Source of the DNA: Agroathelia rolfsii
Lineage: Eukaryota; Basidiomycota; Agaricomycetes; Amylocorticiales; Amylocorticiaceae
Assembly: GCA_018343915.1 (NCBI GenBank)
Contig: JABRWF010000008.1
Location: 2,170,001 to 2,234,000, forward strand
Length of the DNA: 64,000 bases
Direction: 5' to 3'
Below, piece by piece: positions 34,698-45,656 of this stretch; positions within the stretch are counted from its first letter, which is position 1, and every line of letters starts with the position of its first letter. Position numbers and translations under genes: made by a program. The notes below the pieces were generated by a model. It was not told the DNA's origin. It was given only the letters and a program-made list of their open reading frames with translations, and made no database searches.

Positions 34698-35510
34698 GGT
34701 ATGGCTCCTCAGCGCCCGGGTAATTATTGACTACAATCTAAATGATGAAACCGCCAGGTCGATCATATTGCTTGCCCCTGGGAGAAAAACGAATGAAATT
34801 ATGGGTACCATTGAATTATTGATTGTTGTATATCCTGAGAGTTTTCGTAACGCTAGCCATCTCAAAGCAATGTGCATTGTATCTTGGTTTTTAGAGCGGT
34901 GATTCTCGTTGGACAATGAACTACTGATGAATGAGTATAATTTGTATGTGGGTTGCATGAATATCTGTTAGAGGGCACACTAGCACTTGATTGCACCCTT
35001 ACGCTGAGTGACTGATGTCAAAATATTCGGATTTGCGAGGTCTTGTCTAAGCCTAAGTAAAACAATTGCTGTAGTAAGCCACGCGAAGAAAAGAGAATGC
35101 CACAAAAAATAAAGCAAAACATAGCTAGAATCGGTGGAAATATCCGATTCAATAACATCAGAAGATGATGCATTCACCTTGAACTTCACCTTGAAGACGC
35201 TCGCATGTGAGAGCCCGGTTACCCGAACGTGCCTGCGACATTCATTAATATATATTGCCCAACGGCTTCGCCTACCATATCGGTCCTGAGAATATAATAT
35301 GCACAGTACAACATTATGTGGCATCACAGTGAATTGATGAATGATACACATAAATGTTCTGGATTCGATGCATTTACAAGCTGATAAACGAATGGAATTA
35401 TGATACTGTCAGCACCTATTAAAGAGAATGTGGTGCAGAAACTAACATACTCCAGCCCACAAATTCCTACGTCATTTATACTCAAAGTGTCAAAGTAAAG
35501 AGTAGTAGCG
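34698..35510. other. Intergenic region between Cys-rich copies
   Basis: The minus frame 34980-35351 has some hydrophobic stretches but no supported start or splice sites. Nothing else is seen. Confidence 0.35.
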
Positions 35511-35786
35511 ATGAAGCTTACGTCTGGACTTATAGGCATAATCGCTGCATGCCTAGCACTAGTACCATCAGTCTCTGCAGAATACTGCTGCGTACGCGGC
35601 ACTCCTACAGGATTGTGTCCTGTCCTTGCCAGTGGCTCCGGCGGTGAATCTGCAAGGTCACTCCCACGTCGCGGTCTATTGGGAGTAGGTCTGACAGAAA
35701 GAGTACCACTCCCAACGTGCTGTTGTTATGCACCAACCCAAGATCAATGTTCCGGGATCGATGGTTTGTGTAATATCATTGAATGA
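35511..35786 (+). CDS. Small secreted eight-cysteine protein, tandem copy 2
   Basis: Single exon. The start ATG at 35511 gives the signal peptide MKLTSGLIGIIAACLALVPS with cleavage expected before EYCC. The mature region reads EYCCVRGTPTGLCPVLASGS, then a Gly/Ser/Glu linker, SLPRRGLLGVGLTERV, and TCCCYAPTQDQCSGIDGLCN. Eight Cys in the order CC-C-CCC-C-C, and the RRGLLG-x-GL block, match the copies at 34446 and 36224. The linker before RRGLLG is longer here. Likely secreted; no family name recognised. Confidence 0.78.
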   Translation: MKLTSGLIGIIAACLALVPSVSAEYCCVRGTPTGLCPVLASGSGGESARSLPRRGLLGVGLTERVPLPTCCCYAPTQDQCSGIDGLCNIIE

Positions 35787-36223
35787 TAGACTCTTGTGTC
35801 TTTGATAGGGTGAGTTGGGTTCTGCTTTCGAAGTCGAACTAGCAATAACACTTTTGATAACCATCAGGTGATGATAAAATCCACTCGCCTGACGAAACAC
35901 AACCGAAGTTTTATGTAATCAATTATTCGTGGCCCCATTCAATAGAACAATAGATAAACCGCTGTGTAATAGGACGGATTTTGCCGATGTCAAATGGATA
36001 GGCAAACGTTTCAGCACAGCCAGTGCGCCTAAATATAATGAAGAATGATCTATGATGAGACAGACACATGATCATGAAAGAGCAAATAGTAAGGCTCGGA
36101 CGTACAGCAAAGTGAATGGTTTAAAAAGCGGGACGCCTCGAAGGATTGTTAATGCCCTCATCGACCCACTGCCTTACACACATCTGAGTCTCATATTAGA
36201 CAACAAATTATCAATTGTCAACC
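35787..36223. other. Intergenic region between Cys-rich copies
   Basis: No gene is seen; it should hold the promoter for the copy at 36224. Confidence 0.4.
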
Positions 36224-36472
36224 ATGAAGTTATCCATCGCCTATGTGACCGTGCTGGCCACATGCTTTACATTACTTGCGCCCTCTGCATCAGCAACATA
36301 TTGCTGTATCACGAGCTCGTCTGGAATTTGCCCCCTCACCGTATCTTCACGCTCACTCCCACGTCGTGGACTACTCGGCATAGGCCTGCAAGATAGAGAG
36401 ACGGGTTTGTACTGTTGCTGCTCAGCACCCAGTGAAGACCTATGCTCAGAAGTTGAGGCGGGATGTATTTGA
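36224..36472 (+). CDS. Small secreted eight-cysteine protein, tandem copy 3
   Basis: Single exon. The ATG at 36224 (context accATGaag) gives MKLSIAYVTVLATCFTLLAP, a signal peptide ending near the Ser-Ala before TYCC. The mature part has TYCCITSSSGICPLTVSSRS, LPRRGLLGIGLQDRETG and LYCCCSAPSEDLCSEVEAGC with a final Ile. It resembles the copy at 34446 most closely, so one probably arose from the other. All eight Cys and the Arg-Arg pair are kept. Confidence 0.78.
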   Translation: MKLSIAYVTVLATCFTLLAPSASATYCCITSSSGICPLTVSSRSLPRRGLLGIGLQDRETGLYCCCSAPSEDLCSEVEAGCI

Positions 36473-38277
36473 GGTGTGTTATCCGTAATGATGCGTTTTT
36501 TAATAAACTCAAACGTCCAGAATGCTAAGCCAAGGGCATAGATAACATTGTAGGGCTCTGTTGGGAACGATGTCGGATCAATTTTTCCCCTCAAGACTGA
36601 AAGAAATGTCCGGAGTTCAAATAGCATCAACGACCATGTATTGGACTATCGGGTCAGTCGAGCGATGGAAACAGTCTATCGGCATTACGGTATACTGCGA
36701 AATATTTTATGAATCAAATGTATCTGTCTAGTTTGCAAAGATGAAGATTATTACGAACATTTTCTTCAAGGCTCGGTGACTCGGATGTTGAAGCCTGAGG
36801 CCTGAGCGTTGAAGTCGGTTTTACCCAACGCAACATATCTATCTCATTTAAACGGCCAGGATTGCATGTGCCCAATAGCAAGATAATACTATAATTCATA
36901 CAGTCAGATGATTTTCAAAATCAGTGATGAATCCAAATGATGCCCCACTTATTACCGCATGACCCTACCGATACATTATGATATCTTCAAAGGAACAACT
37001 TGAAGGTTCCTGTGAAGCCTCTCAAGGTTAATAACCGGTAAATCAGCTGCAATATATATATACCACATAATTTCAAAGTATTCTTAAACTGAAAAAATAG
37101 ATAAATCATGTAGTTCGGCGTTAGCATAAACGTCCAAGAATATCAGTTCTTGTGTATTGCCTATACCACTGAGAGTCCTGGCTTGAGTGGAAACAGCCAG
37201 TAAGTCATGCCAGATACATGATTCATGATTATCAGAGCCGAAGTAAAATAGTCATTAGATATACATCTTTGGCCCTAGCTCATGTGCTCGCTAGACAAAG
37301 AAGGTGGAGTGAAAGCGCGTAGCGCCCTACGAGCCCGGCTGGATAGTGTCTGTAGAGAGATTGAGGTAAGCGGTGATGGGCGAGTGGGGCCACGTCGCCA
37401 CCTCTCCCGCAGTCTGCTGCCAGGCCATGCTGGATGTGAAAAGGAAGACTCCAATAATTTATGAATGCGAGGTGCATGATCGTCTTGAACATTGTATGTG
37501 AGATGCTTTGAAAAGACGAGGAAGCGGAGGGCGGGTGGAAAACAAGAGAGTGAGCGCGGTTAGCCACGGTGCCGGCAGCGCAGCTGCCAGCACCGGCACG
37601 TGCGGGCCAAAAACACCGCTTTGCGCTAACGTCGTGTCTTCTTGGCGTAAAGCATCCAAATTATGAACATTTATTGGTAAGTTTGTTATTTAAGCGTATC
37701 AAGCCCAGGTGCTAATGAACTCATTTTTCTAAGCATTATGATGAAGATCACCCAGGTTACATAGGATAACAATCAGCGTTTGCAGTGCATTCTACAGATC
37801 GATGTTATCAGATGAACACCTATTAGAATGTCACAGTTGTAATTCTCATGTATATCAAGTCATTGAAATTGCCAGTGTAAAAGTTTCTTTCCACCAGATG
37901 TCGTAGCTAGCCACAGCGTTATCATTTATGAGCCCCACATGATAAAAGCTTACTGAGGTCCCACCGTATATTAGAAAGGTCCTCTCAGATCAAAAGTAAA
38001 TTTGGAGAGACGTGTTAGTGTACCACCAGCAAAGTTCTTTTCTGTTAATAATGAGTAGATTTCAATGTAATTTCCGTTGCTGCAAGCCTAAGATTGAAGG
38101 AACACTAGCAGAAGAATCAACCCGAGCGACTTAAGTTAGATGAGGAAGAGTCACGGTCGTTACGGCGGACTCGGAGTTGTCAATCGGAAGCAAATCAGGT
38201 CATTTTCAAGTTCTCCTACTTAGCAACTACGAGGTTTGGTTTGACGTGCATATAGTCAACATCCTTGGACTTATATT
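36473..38277. other. Intergenic region with a GC-rich patch
   Basis: Between about 37290 and 37620 the sequence is notably GC-rich against AT-rich flanks, and open frames exist on both strands, but none has motifs. The patch may be a remnant of a foreign or coding sequence. The rest is AT-rich without genes. Confidence 0.35.
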
Positions 38278-39161
38278 ATGGCTTTCCGATCTTATAATTT
38301 ATTGTCTCTTCCTGTGGAGGTGATTTTTCATCTTTAATTCTTCTGTATTATTATTTATGTCGCAGATTAAAACCATAGCTTCTCCATGACATCCAACTCT
38401 ATGCGTCATCGCCCTCCCTTCCCATTGTCTGCAAACACCTTCATCGTGTTTTTCACCACACTACGGCCACCTACCGTGCTCACTATGTTTTAAACTACAT
38501 ATCCAACAACTCCTTGAGAAAAGTGGGGCTCTGTACACGGGTGCTCCGTTTCCGTCTCTGTACACAAGAGGTCCTAGAGGCTATTCTGCGCTTAGATCCA
38601 TCCATGCGCAAAAAAGAGCGGACATCTCAAACGGGGATACCTGCACTCCCTGCTCATCTGTTCTCCCAGATTAAACAGCGTCCTAATCTCGGCCGGACGG
38701 GAGCGCCGGTGTGGAAGGAGCGTGATCATCCTTTGCCTTTCTTACGATACCTGTTTTCACCCGAAGCCGGACTGACCCCTCTGGATGTTAATGCGCATGG
38801 GGGATACGCACTCACCAAGGCCGTACACGCTGGTTTTAGGCCTCTGATACGGTTTCTTCTTTATCATGGAGCCGATCCCTCCGTCAAGGGGAACCTAGCT
38901 GTGCTCGTCGCTATTCGACAGAAGGATCTGTCATTAGTGAAAATCCTTATTGAGCGCATAGATTTGATGGTGGATGAACACGACAACGACTCTACTCCAA
39001 AATCAAAAGGCAAGAAGAGAAAATTGCCTGATAGGATATCTGTGGTACCGGAGATGCTCAAGGTCGCGGTCCAATGCGATGCGAGGGAGATTGTAGAGTA
39101 TTTGGTAGAGAAGGGGTGCGTCCCGGATATTGCAACTTTGAATATGTTGGAAAGAGCATGA
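38278..39161 (+). CDS. F-box-like/ankyrin-repeat protein
   Basis: Two exons, 38278-38319 and 38379-39161, joined in phase 0 over a 59-bp intron (GAG|GTGATT ... ACCATAG|CTT). The joined N-terminus reads SLPVELLHDIQLYASSPSLP and IVCKHLHRVFHH, an F-box-like pattern (Leu-Pro-x-Glu-Leu-Leu). The C-terminal half has ankyrin-like repeats: GGYALTKAVHAGFRPLIRFL followed by LYHGADPSVKG, and a final VAVQCDAREIVEYLVEKGC unit, interrupted by a Lys-rich insert (KSKGKKRKLPDR). It is 274 residues long. By family it may be an SCF substrate adaptor, but the target is unknown. An adjacent acceptor at cgcag (38365) would lead into an early stop, which supports the chosen acceptor. Confidence 0.75.
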
Positions 39162-39704
39162 AAAATGTTACGATATTCAAAGACTAAGATGGAATAATGA
39201 AAAAGGATGTGCTTTTTGCACTTGCTAGGGTAACTCGTAGAAAGCGAACATTGTGCACAATTGTTACCTCCGACAAGCGATAGAGTCATCAATGGCAGTA
39301 GAGGTAGTATGACGAACTCTGCCGGCAGAAATTTACATGAGCACCAACAAGCATCAAAGCCTACCCACGGCTAGACCACCCAGGAGCTTATAAGAAACTG
39401 AATAATTTGCATGACACCAAAAAATCCTCGGTGCGTACATCGGGTGTTTGGCGATCATTGATTACACTAGTTTCATGACGTTTTGCAATTGCCTGGCTGC
39501 CCGGCATGGACCTTCCCAGGGTATTCTTAATTCAACAGAACCTGCACCATCGCCGAAGTCGGCGAATGCACCGGCGACAAAAACGGACTCTAAGTTTTAT
39601 AAAGACCGTGTCGATCACGTCTAGATGGACCAGATACTTCAGAGCACGGATTCAAAGCGCATATCATTACGGTTTCTTCATATCGACCGGTCTACATCTC
39701 AGAT
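39162..39704. other. Intergenic region upstream of FAD monooxygenase copy 2
   Basis: The frame 39506-39712 is Arg-rich and ends inside the next gene's start; it looks like chance. The promoter of the monooxygenase should be here. Confidence 0.35.
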
Positions 39705-41035
39705 ATGGTTAAAGTTATTATCGTCGGTGCTGGTGTTGGGTAAGCGTTCAGGCTGCTATTTTCTTTGAGCCATCGTGCTAACCAAGGGCCTTATTTCAAG
39801 CGGTTTGGTGCTCGCCCAATATCTTCGCAAGCACGGTATCGAATTCGAGATTTTCGAGCGCGACAAGTCAGCCACGGCGCGAGTTCAGGGATGGGCACTC
39901 GGTCTGCAGGGGACGTAAGTAGATTCGTACAGCGAAAAAAAAAAACGAATTGATCATTCCTAAGCAACATATGTGCAATAGTATCCCATCAGAGCTATCC
40001 GAAATCGTCCCTCCAACTGCAGCGCCCATATCCAGTTTGAGGGTGATCCGCGAGCTGGGCGAAGACACTATCGACGAAATTTCCATATACCACATGTCCT
40101 CCCCCGTGCCCAAGTTCACCCTGGGCGCCAACACGGGCTTTCCTTTACTGCGCGTAAACCGACAGCGCCTACGTGAATGGCTCGCAACTGACCTCCCCGT
40201 GTCGTGGGACAAGCGCTACATCAAACATGAGGTCGACGCTGCCACAGGCAAGGTCACAGTATGTTTCGCGGACGGCTCCAGCACCACAGGGGATATCCTC
40301 ATCGGCGCCGACGGTGTCAGCTCCCCCGTGCGCACGCAGCTCCTCGATGGGCAAGAGGGGCTGAACTACCTTCCACTTGCGATCGTCACTGGGGAGCTTA
40401 CGCTCAACGCAGAGCAGAGTGCACGCCAGCGAGCTTTGGGTGGTATCGCCTATATCACCTCGACGAGCACCACCAGCCTATTCGCCGGCTTGCGCGACGT
40501 TGCGCCCGGTGCGACATCGGCGGAGCATTACTGGACGTTCCGGTGGCGCGACGAGACCGTTCCACATGAAAAGATGGAGCATTGGACACTGAAGGCGTCG
40601 GCGGAGGAGCGCCTCGCAGTCGTTAAGAAAATGGCGGCTGACGCCGGTCTCCACGAGGCGTTCAGAGAGATCCTGGACCTACAGACGCCGGAGAAGATGT
40701 TGAACTCCCTTATATTGCGCGATCGTGTGCCTGAGAGGACTCCTGAGGGGCCCGTGACGCTCATTGGCGATAGCGCGCATGCGATGAGCCCCTTCCGTGG
40801 CCAGGGCGCGAACAATGCGGTGCACGATGCACTCTTGTTGGGTCGCTTGATTGTAGAGGCGGCGGGCAAGGCGACATCAGACACGCCTTTCAACGCAAAG
40901 GACGTCATTAGGGAGTATGAAGAGGACATGATCCCGCGTGCCACGGGTTGGGTGCTAGCATCGCGTAAAGCTGTGGATAATTTCGATATGAAGCCAGCTG
41001 AAATGATTAGTACACCTGTAAACGTAAAAGTGTAA
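39705..41035 (+). CDS. FAD-dependent monooxygenase, copy 2
   Basis: Paralogue of the gene at 25886-27247, about 12 kb away and on the same strand. The start at 39705 (MVKVIIVGAGVG) carries the GxGxxG Rossmann motif; an intron (GGTAAGCG ... TTTCAAG) leads to GGLVLAQYLRKHGIEFEIFE, then GWALGLQGT and a second intron in the same position as copy 1. The large exon from about 39981 reads IPSELSEIVPPTAAPI, the DG motif GADGVSSPVR and the second FAD motif LIGDSAHAMSPFRGQGANNA, here without the intron that splits it in copy 1. It ends at TAA 41033-41035. It lacks a signal peptide or membrane anchor. The GC content of the long exon is clearly higher than that of copy 1, so the two have drifted apart or come from different sources. 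Confidence 0.85.
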
Positions 41036-41486
41036 ATTAGAAGCATTTGGGCCAAAGATAGAATCATCTTAGTCGTCCTAAAATCTTTTATCCATGGTTA
41101 TGCCAGAATATATAACTTGTGATGCAGTCAAAAACTTACTAAAGTATGTTCAGGACGTAAGGATTAAAGCGAAGGCGCAGTAATACGTGTATTGAGCATT
41201 TTAGGAAAGAATTTCACGAGCTAATCATGAAAAAGTTCTAAATTATATCATACGGATGCTATGCAAGAGCAATAGACCACCATATTAAAATGCTGTCCTT
41301 AATTGACATGACAATGTAGCAGACAAATAGAGAATGTGTATGAAAAACAACAAATCATAAGTGAGAACAGACGAGAATACAAGGAAATCGATGGTAATAC
41401 AACTGCAAGGGGAAAAAAAGAGGATGAGTCAGCTCCGAGGGTGACAGTTCGGTAACAGGAAGGAAAGGATGAATACAATTGAAATT
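41036..41486. other. Convergent 3' region
   Basis: 3' flanks of the monooxygenase (plus) and eIF1A (minus). AT-rich, no gene. Confidence 0.4.
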
Positions 41487-42165
41487 TTAGATATCGTCGA
41501 TGTCGACCTCTCCCTCGTCGCCGAACTCGAACGTGCATTCGCCGTCCTCTTCGCCGAAGGTGTCCGTCTCATTAATCTTGGCATTCTCTGGCAGTTCGCC
41601 ATATGCCTTCACTGTGGTTGGAAATTTTAATTTGTTGAGTGATCCAGAATGGCAAAGATGAAGACGGGAAGAACATACAACTACGAGCTTCATCGGCGGT
41701 GTACTTGACGATCACATCTGCCTTGTCATCCTGGAAATCGCGCAAGGACAACAATATGATATCTCCCTGGTTGATCCAGACCTGTGTGCGCAGCATAGTT
41801 AGTTGGATCTGACCAAGCACAAGACACAAGTTGGCGCACCTTTTTCCTCATCTTGCCTCGAATATGGGCTAATCTCTTCTCGCCATCGAAGCACAAGGCC
41901 TCAAGACGGCCATTTCCAAGCATCTTAATGACTTGAGCGTACTCCTGGCCGTCCTCTCTGAAAACAAGCTCGCGTTTGTCATCGTCGTTCTCGTTCTTTC
42001 CACGTCTCCTGTTCTTTCCACCCTGTATTCTGCGTTGTTAGATATGCAGAAATGACCACCATAGCCCTTCCTTGACGGACCTTTCCCTTGTTCTAAGGGG
42101 GACATCATCGATGAGTCAATTAATCTGTCTCGCTTAAAAGAGCTGGGGTAGCAGACCTTGGGCAT
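41487..42165 (-). CDS. TIF11: Translation initiation factor eIF1A
   Basis: eIF1A binds the A site of the 40S subunit and helps scanning and start-codon choice. The start ATG-CCC-AAG at 42165 is followed at once by an intron; the next coding piece is a 12-nt micro-exon (NKGK), then an exon with [19 protein letters not shown], the basic N-terminal tail. The OB fold reads [40 protein letters not shown], then after another intron [20 protein letters not shown] and [13 protein letters not shown]. The last exon has [20 protein letters not shown] and the acidic C-terminal tail ending in VDIDDI, where the DIDDI motif contacts eIF5B. All family landmarks are present, so the copy is intact. The gene is head-to-head with CDC16. 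Confidence 0.95.
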
Positions 42166-42474
42166 TTCAAAAGTCGAGCTTCTGGTGTTTCTGTACCCCT
42201 TTTATTTGAGCTGGGTGTGTTTGAGGCAGTTAATCCCTGGCCGCAAGCGTGGGGGGCGGCGATGGAGAAGGTGGTGGTTGTGTGTAGGAGGGCTTGCACT
42301 TGCAAGTCGGAGACGAATCTGATCTTGCCGGTGCCGACTGAGCCTTCCTAATCGGGAAGGTGACCCAGCTGCCATTTCACAAGTCATTTTTGTATTCAAG
42401 TTTCAAGTTGTAATACCAAGTGACCCTCGGGTCTTCTCTCGAGACAAGTTCTACAAACATCGACACGATCCACA
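42166..42474. promoter_or_regulatory. Shared divergent promoter of TIF11 and CDC16
   Basis: The two start codons are 309 bp apart on opposite strands. A bidirectional promoter is inferred from the arrangement; no specific factor sites are assigned. A G-rich stretch (cgtggggggcggcgatgga) lies at about 42249-42267. Confidence 0.5.
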
Positions 42475-45466
42475 ATGACCTCAACACCTCCGCCGCAGCG
42501 ATCCTCTTCTTTTCAATTCCCTCAAATGCCCCATCTCTCGCCAGGCGATTCGCGTCGACGCAGTACACTCAACCAGTCCTATAGCATTCTGTATGATGGT
42601 AACAGCACACTCTCCAACCCCGCCTTTGATCCCAATCAGTCAACACTTGGCATATCCCCCGTCGGCTCTTCTCCAAGTCGCAGAAGGCGGGGCAAGCCCG
42701 GTGTGATCCTTGGTCGCCACCCTCTCGCGCAGAACACAACGACAGATGTGTTCCAGGACACGGGTATTGAAGCAGACGACGAAGATGTTGAGTCAGACAT
42801 GGATGCTGTCGATCGCATGAGATTATGGAGACACGACGCCATGATGCAGCATCTTTATGAGACTGCTACCTATTGGGGAGATAAGGTCCTCAGCTGGACG
42901 AGTGCGTTTTGGTCGATCTTTAAATGAACACCGCTCATTATTTCTATATTCGCTTACAGACGACCCAAACGATGCGTTCTGGCTTGCAGAATGCTATTTC
43001 TTTACACAACAGTACTCTCGTGCAGAACGCTTGCTCACGAGGCCATTCTTAACGCGCCAGCTCAAGCCACCGAATCACGCGTCGGAGGTGCCAGTTGCAA
43101 ATGGTAACTATCCTGCGTCCGCGAAAGGAAAGGAAAAGGAAGATCCTGCAGTACCACTGACCAACGCGCCCCGTCTACCCATGGGTGCTGCCGGCCTGAT
43201 CGACGTACCCGAGACATTGCAAGATGAAGTATCGACCTTGGTGGATCTCAGTCTTCGCTGTCGCATTCTTGCTGCTCAATGCATGGTAACGTATAAAAAT
43301 GCTCTTTTTATCAATGCGTTGCCGCTGACCGTACTACAGGCGAGACAGGGACGGTTTGGGCCCGCCCTTGAAATGGTCGGTGAATCGAACCCGTTTGCTA
43401 GCAGTGGAGCCGGTCGTGGTCCAGATGTTAAGCCGCGAGATGGTGGTATCAAGGTGCAAGGAAGCTTACCAGCTATTTTATATTGATCAAGTCTTCTTAT
43501 ATTCGCCTGTTTCGAAATCTTCCAGGTTGAGGCAACAATGTGCTATCTGCGGGGTGTTCTCCTACAGAAACAAAACCGGACAGAACAGGCCAAGTTGGCT
43601 TTCATGGAAGCGCTGGCTCTAGATGTACGTTGCTACGATGCCTTTCAGCAACTTGTCAACGCTGAGATGCTTTCCACGGATGAAGGTAAAGTTGTTCCTC
43701 CACATCAGATGCCCATTGCCAATCTTCTAATACGCAGAAATTCAATACATTACTATCATATCAACATAGAATGGGAGTTTATACAAGGCCTAGCTTATAA
43801 GAAACAGGCTCCCGAAGACGCTGAATTTGTGCAGTTGATGTATACATCTCGACTACGCAAGTATAAGCATGCACAAGAGCACGCGCTCACGCGTAAGCGG
43901 CTAACGGAGGAGTTTGGACTCGGCGACAACCCGGATGTCTTATTCAGTTTTGCCGACGCGCTGTATATGCAATACCGATGGGCAGACTGTTATGCGATTA
44001 CATCCAGGTGAAACGACTTGACAGATTCCATTTTTAAGAATAATGATTTACAAGCATACTCTTCCGACAGGATACTGGGCCTTGTGTCTGTTCATGAAGC
44101 AGCTATGCCGCTTCACGTCGCTTGCATGTATCACATCTCCAAGCTCCATTCGAAACTCTTCATCCTTGCCCACGAGCTCGTTGATCGCGAGCCCGAAAAA
44201 GCCATTAGCTGGTACGCAGTCGGTGTATGGTACTTTGCCAAGGGGAAGTGGGATGTTGCTAGGAAATACTTTAGGTGAGTTGTGTTTCGAGATCCATATG
44301 TCTGCTGTTGTTGCTCATGCCAACCTGTGTAATCCCAATCCTCCGAAAGTAAGACATCCCTGATGGATCCGCGATTCAGTCCTGCCTGGATTGCTTTTGG
44401 ACATTCCTTTGCGCACAACAACGAGCATGACCATGCGATCACGGCTTACTCCACATGTGCCCGAATGTTCACTGGGTATAAATTCGACCCACTCTATTAT
44501 TTGCCTACTCCAAATATCTAATAATACCTTCAAAACGGACAGATCGCATATACCGCTTATGTTCATTGGCATGGAACAAATGAAGTTGTCCAACATCGCA
44601 CTTGCCGACGAAGCACTGAATGCCTCCTATTCCATGTGCGACCACGATCCATTGCTTCTGAATGAGCTTGCAGTCTTGGCGTATAAGCAGGGCGAGTAAG
44701 TCGCCTTTTCACTCACATACATATACACCCATTTTTCTTGTCTGAAAATGGACACGATACTAATCATCTCTCTCTCCATTCCTCAAAGTTATAAGCAAGC
44801 GTTAACACTCTTTCGCAAAGCGCTGGACATGGCGCGCTCCGTACAGACGCAAGAATCAGAGTGGTCTACGACGTGGCTTAACCTCGGAACGTGCTATCGA
44901 AAAATGAGGTATTCTTTCTCCTTTTATGACTCATCTTATCATTAAGGAAAGGTAATGATCCGCTCTGGTTGTCTTTTCAGGATGTACGACAAGGCGATCG
45001 AAACGTACCAAAAAGCGTTGGAAGTCGACCCACGTCACGCTCAAGCAGTATCGTTCGTCGGTATGTGTTACCAACATCTCGGCGACCACGACAGGGCCAT
45101 TGTCAAGTACCATGAGGTAAGAGTCTTTGTCACTTTTTACTCATAGCTCGTTCTTGCTTTCCCAAGCAGCACTTTGTGTTTAGAACTACCTGCTTATCTC
45201 TGTCTTTTTGCCAGGCGCTAAGTATCGAGCCCACGAACGAACAGACAATCGAGCTGCTCAATCTAGCGCTCGACTCCAACTCAATGACGGCACAGCTGAA
45301 GCCGACGACTGGCAAGTATGGCGAGGGTGCATTCGACAAGATGGTACAGAGACTGAGGAATCGGTTCGGTGCTCGCGTGGTGGATGATGCTGTGCGCGAG
45401 GCCAAGAGGCAACATCGTGCGTCTGACGACACAGGGATGGGTGATGACTCCATGACCATTGGATGA
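42475..45466 (+). CDS. CDC16: APC/C subunit Cdc16 (APC6)
   Basis: Cdc16 is a TPR scaffold of the anaphase-promoting complex, which drives ubiquitylation of cyclins and securin. The start at 42475 ([20 protein letters not shown]) gives a disordered Ser/Pro-rich N-terminus, then [19 protein letters not shown], a family hallmark. About ten exons follow with GT-AG introns: [91 protein letters not shown], then [20 protein letters not shown] and [40 protein letters not shown] and the C-terminal TPRs [20 protein letters not shown] and [20 protein letters not shown]. The tail is MTIG at the stop 45464-45466. The order of TPRs agrees with Cdc16 rather than Cdc23 or Cdc27. A few small introns were read by eye, so exact joins are approximate. 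Confidence 0.9.
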
Positions 45467-45656
45467 TGGGGTATGGGCTAGTATGCCTTTCGAGCATGAT
45501 GTGTAAGACATCCTATGATTCAGCAGATGATTGTGCGCGACGATTGCATTTTTTCTTGACGTTATCCACTGTGGGAATCGCTTATATGCCGGGTAATATC
45601 ACAATATGGCATTACAACATGAAAAAACTAAGAGTGAAAGAATAATGTACCATCAA
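45467..45656. other. Convergent 3' region of CDC16 and the next gene
   Basis: Only 190 bp lie between the two stop codons. No gene is seen. Confidence 0.4.

Noticed and set aside
30518..36472. Hydrophobin assignment for the eight-cysteine proteins
   Set aside because: Hydrophobins have the order C-CC-C-C-CC-C; these have CC-C-CCC-C-C, so the idea was dropped.
44043..44363. Plus frame across the CDC16 exons
   Set aside because: Out-of-frame shadow of CDC16.
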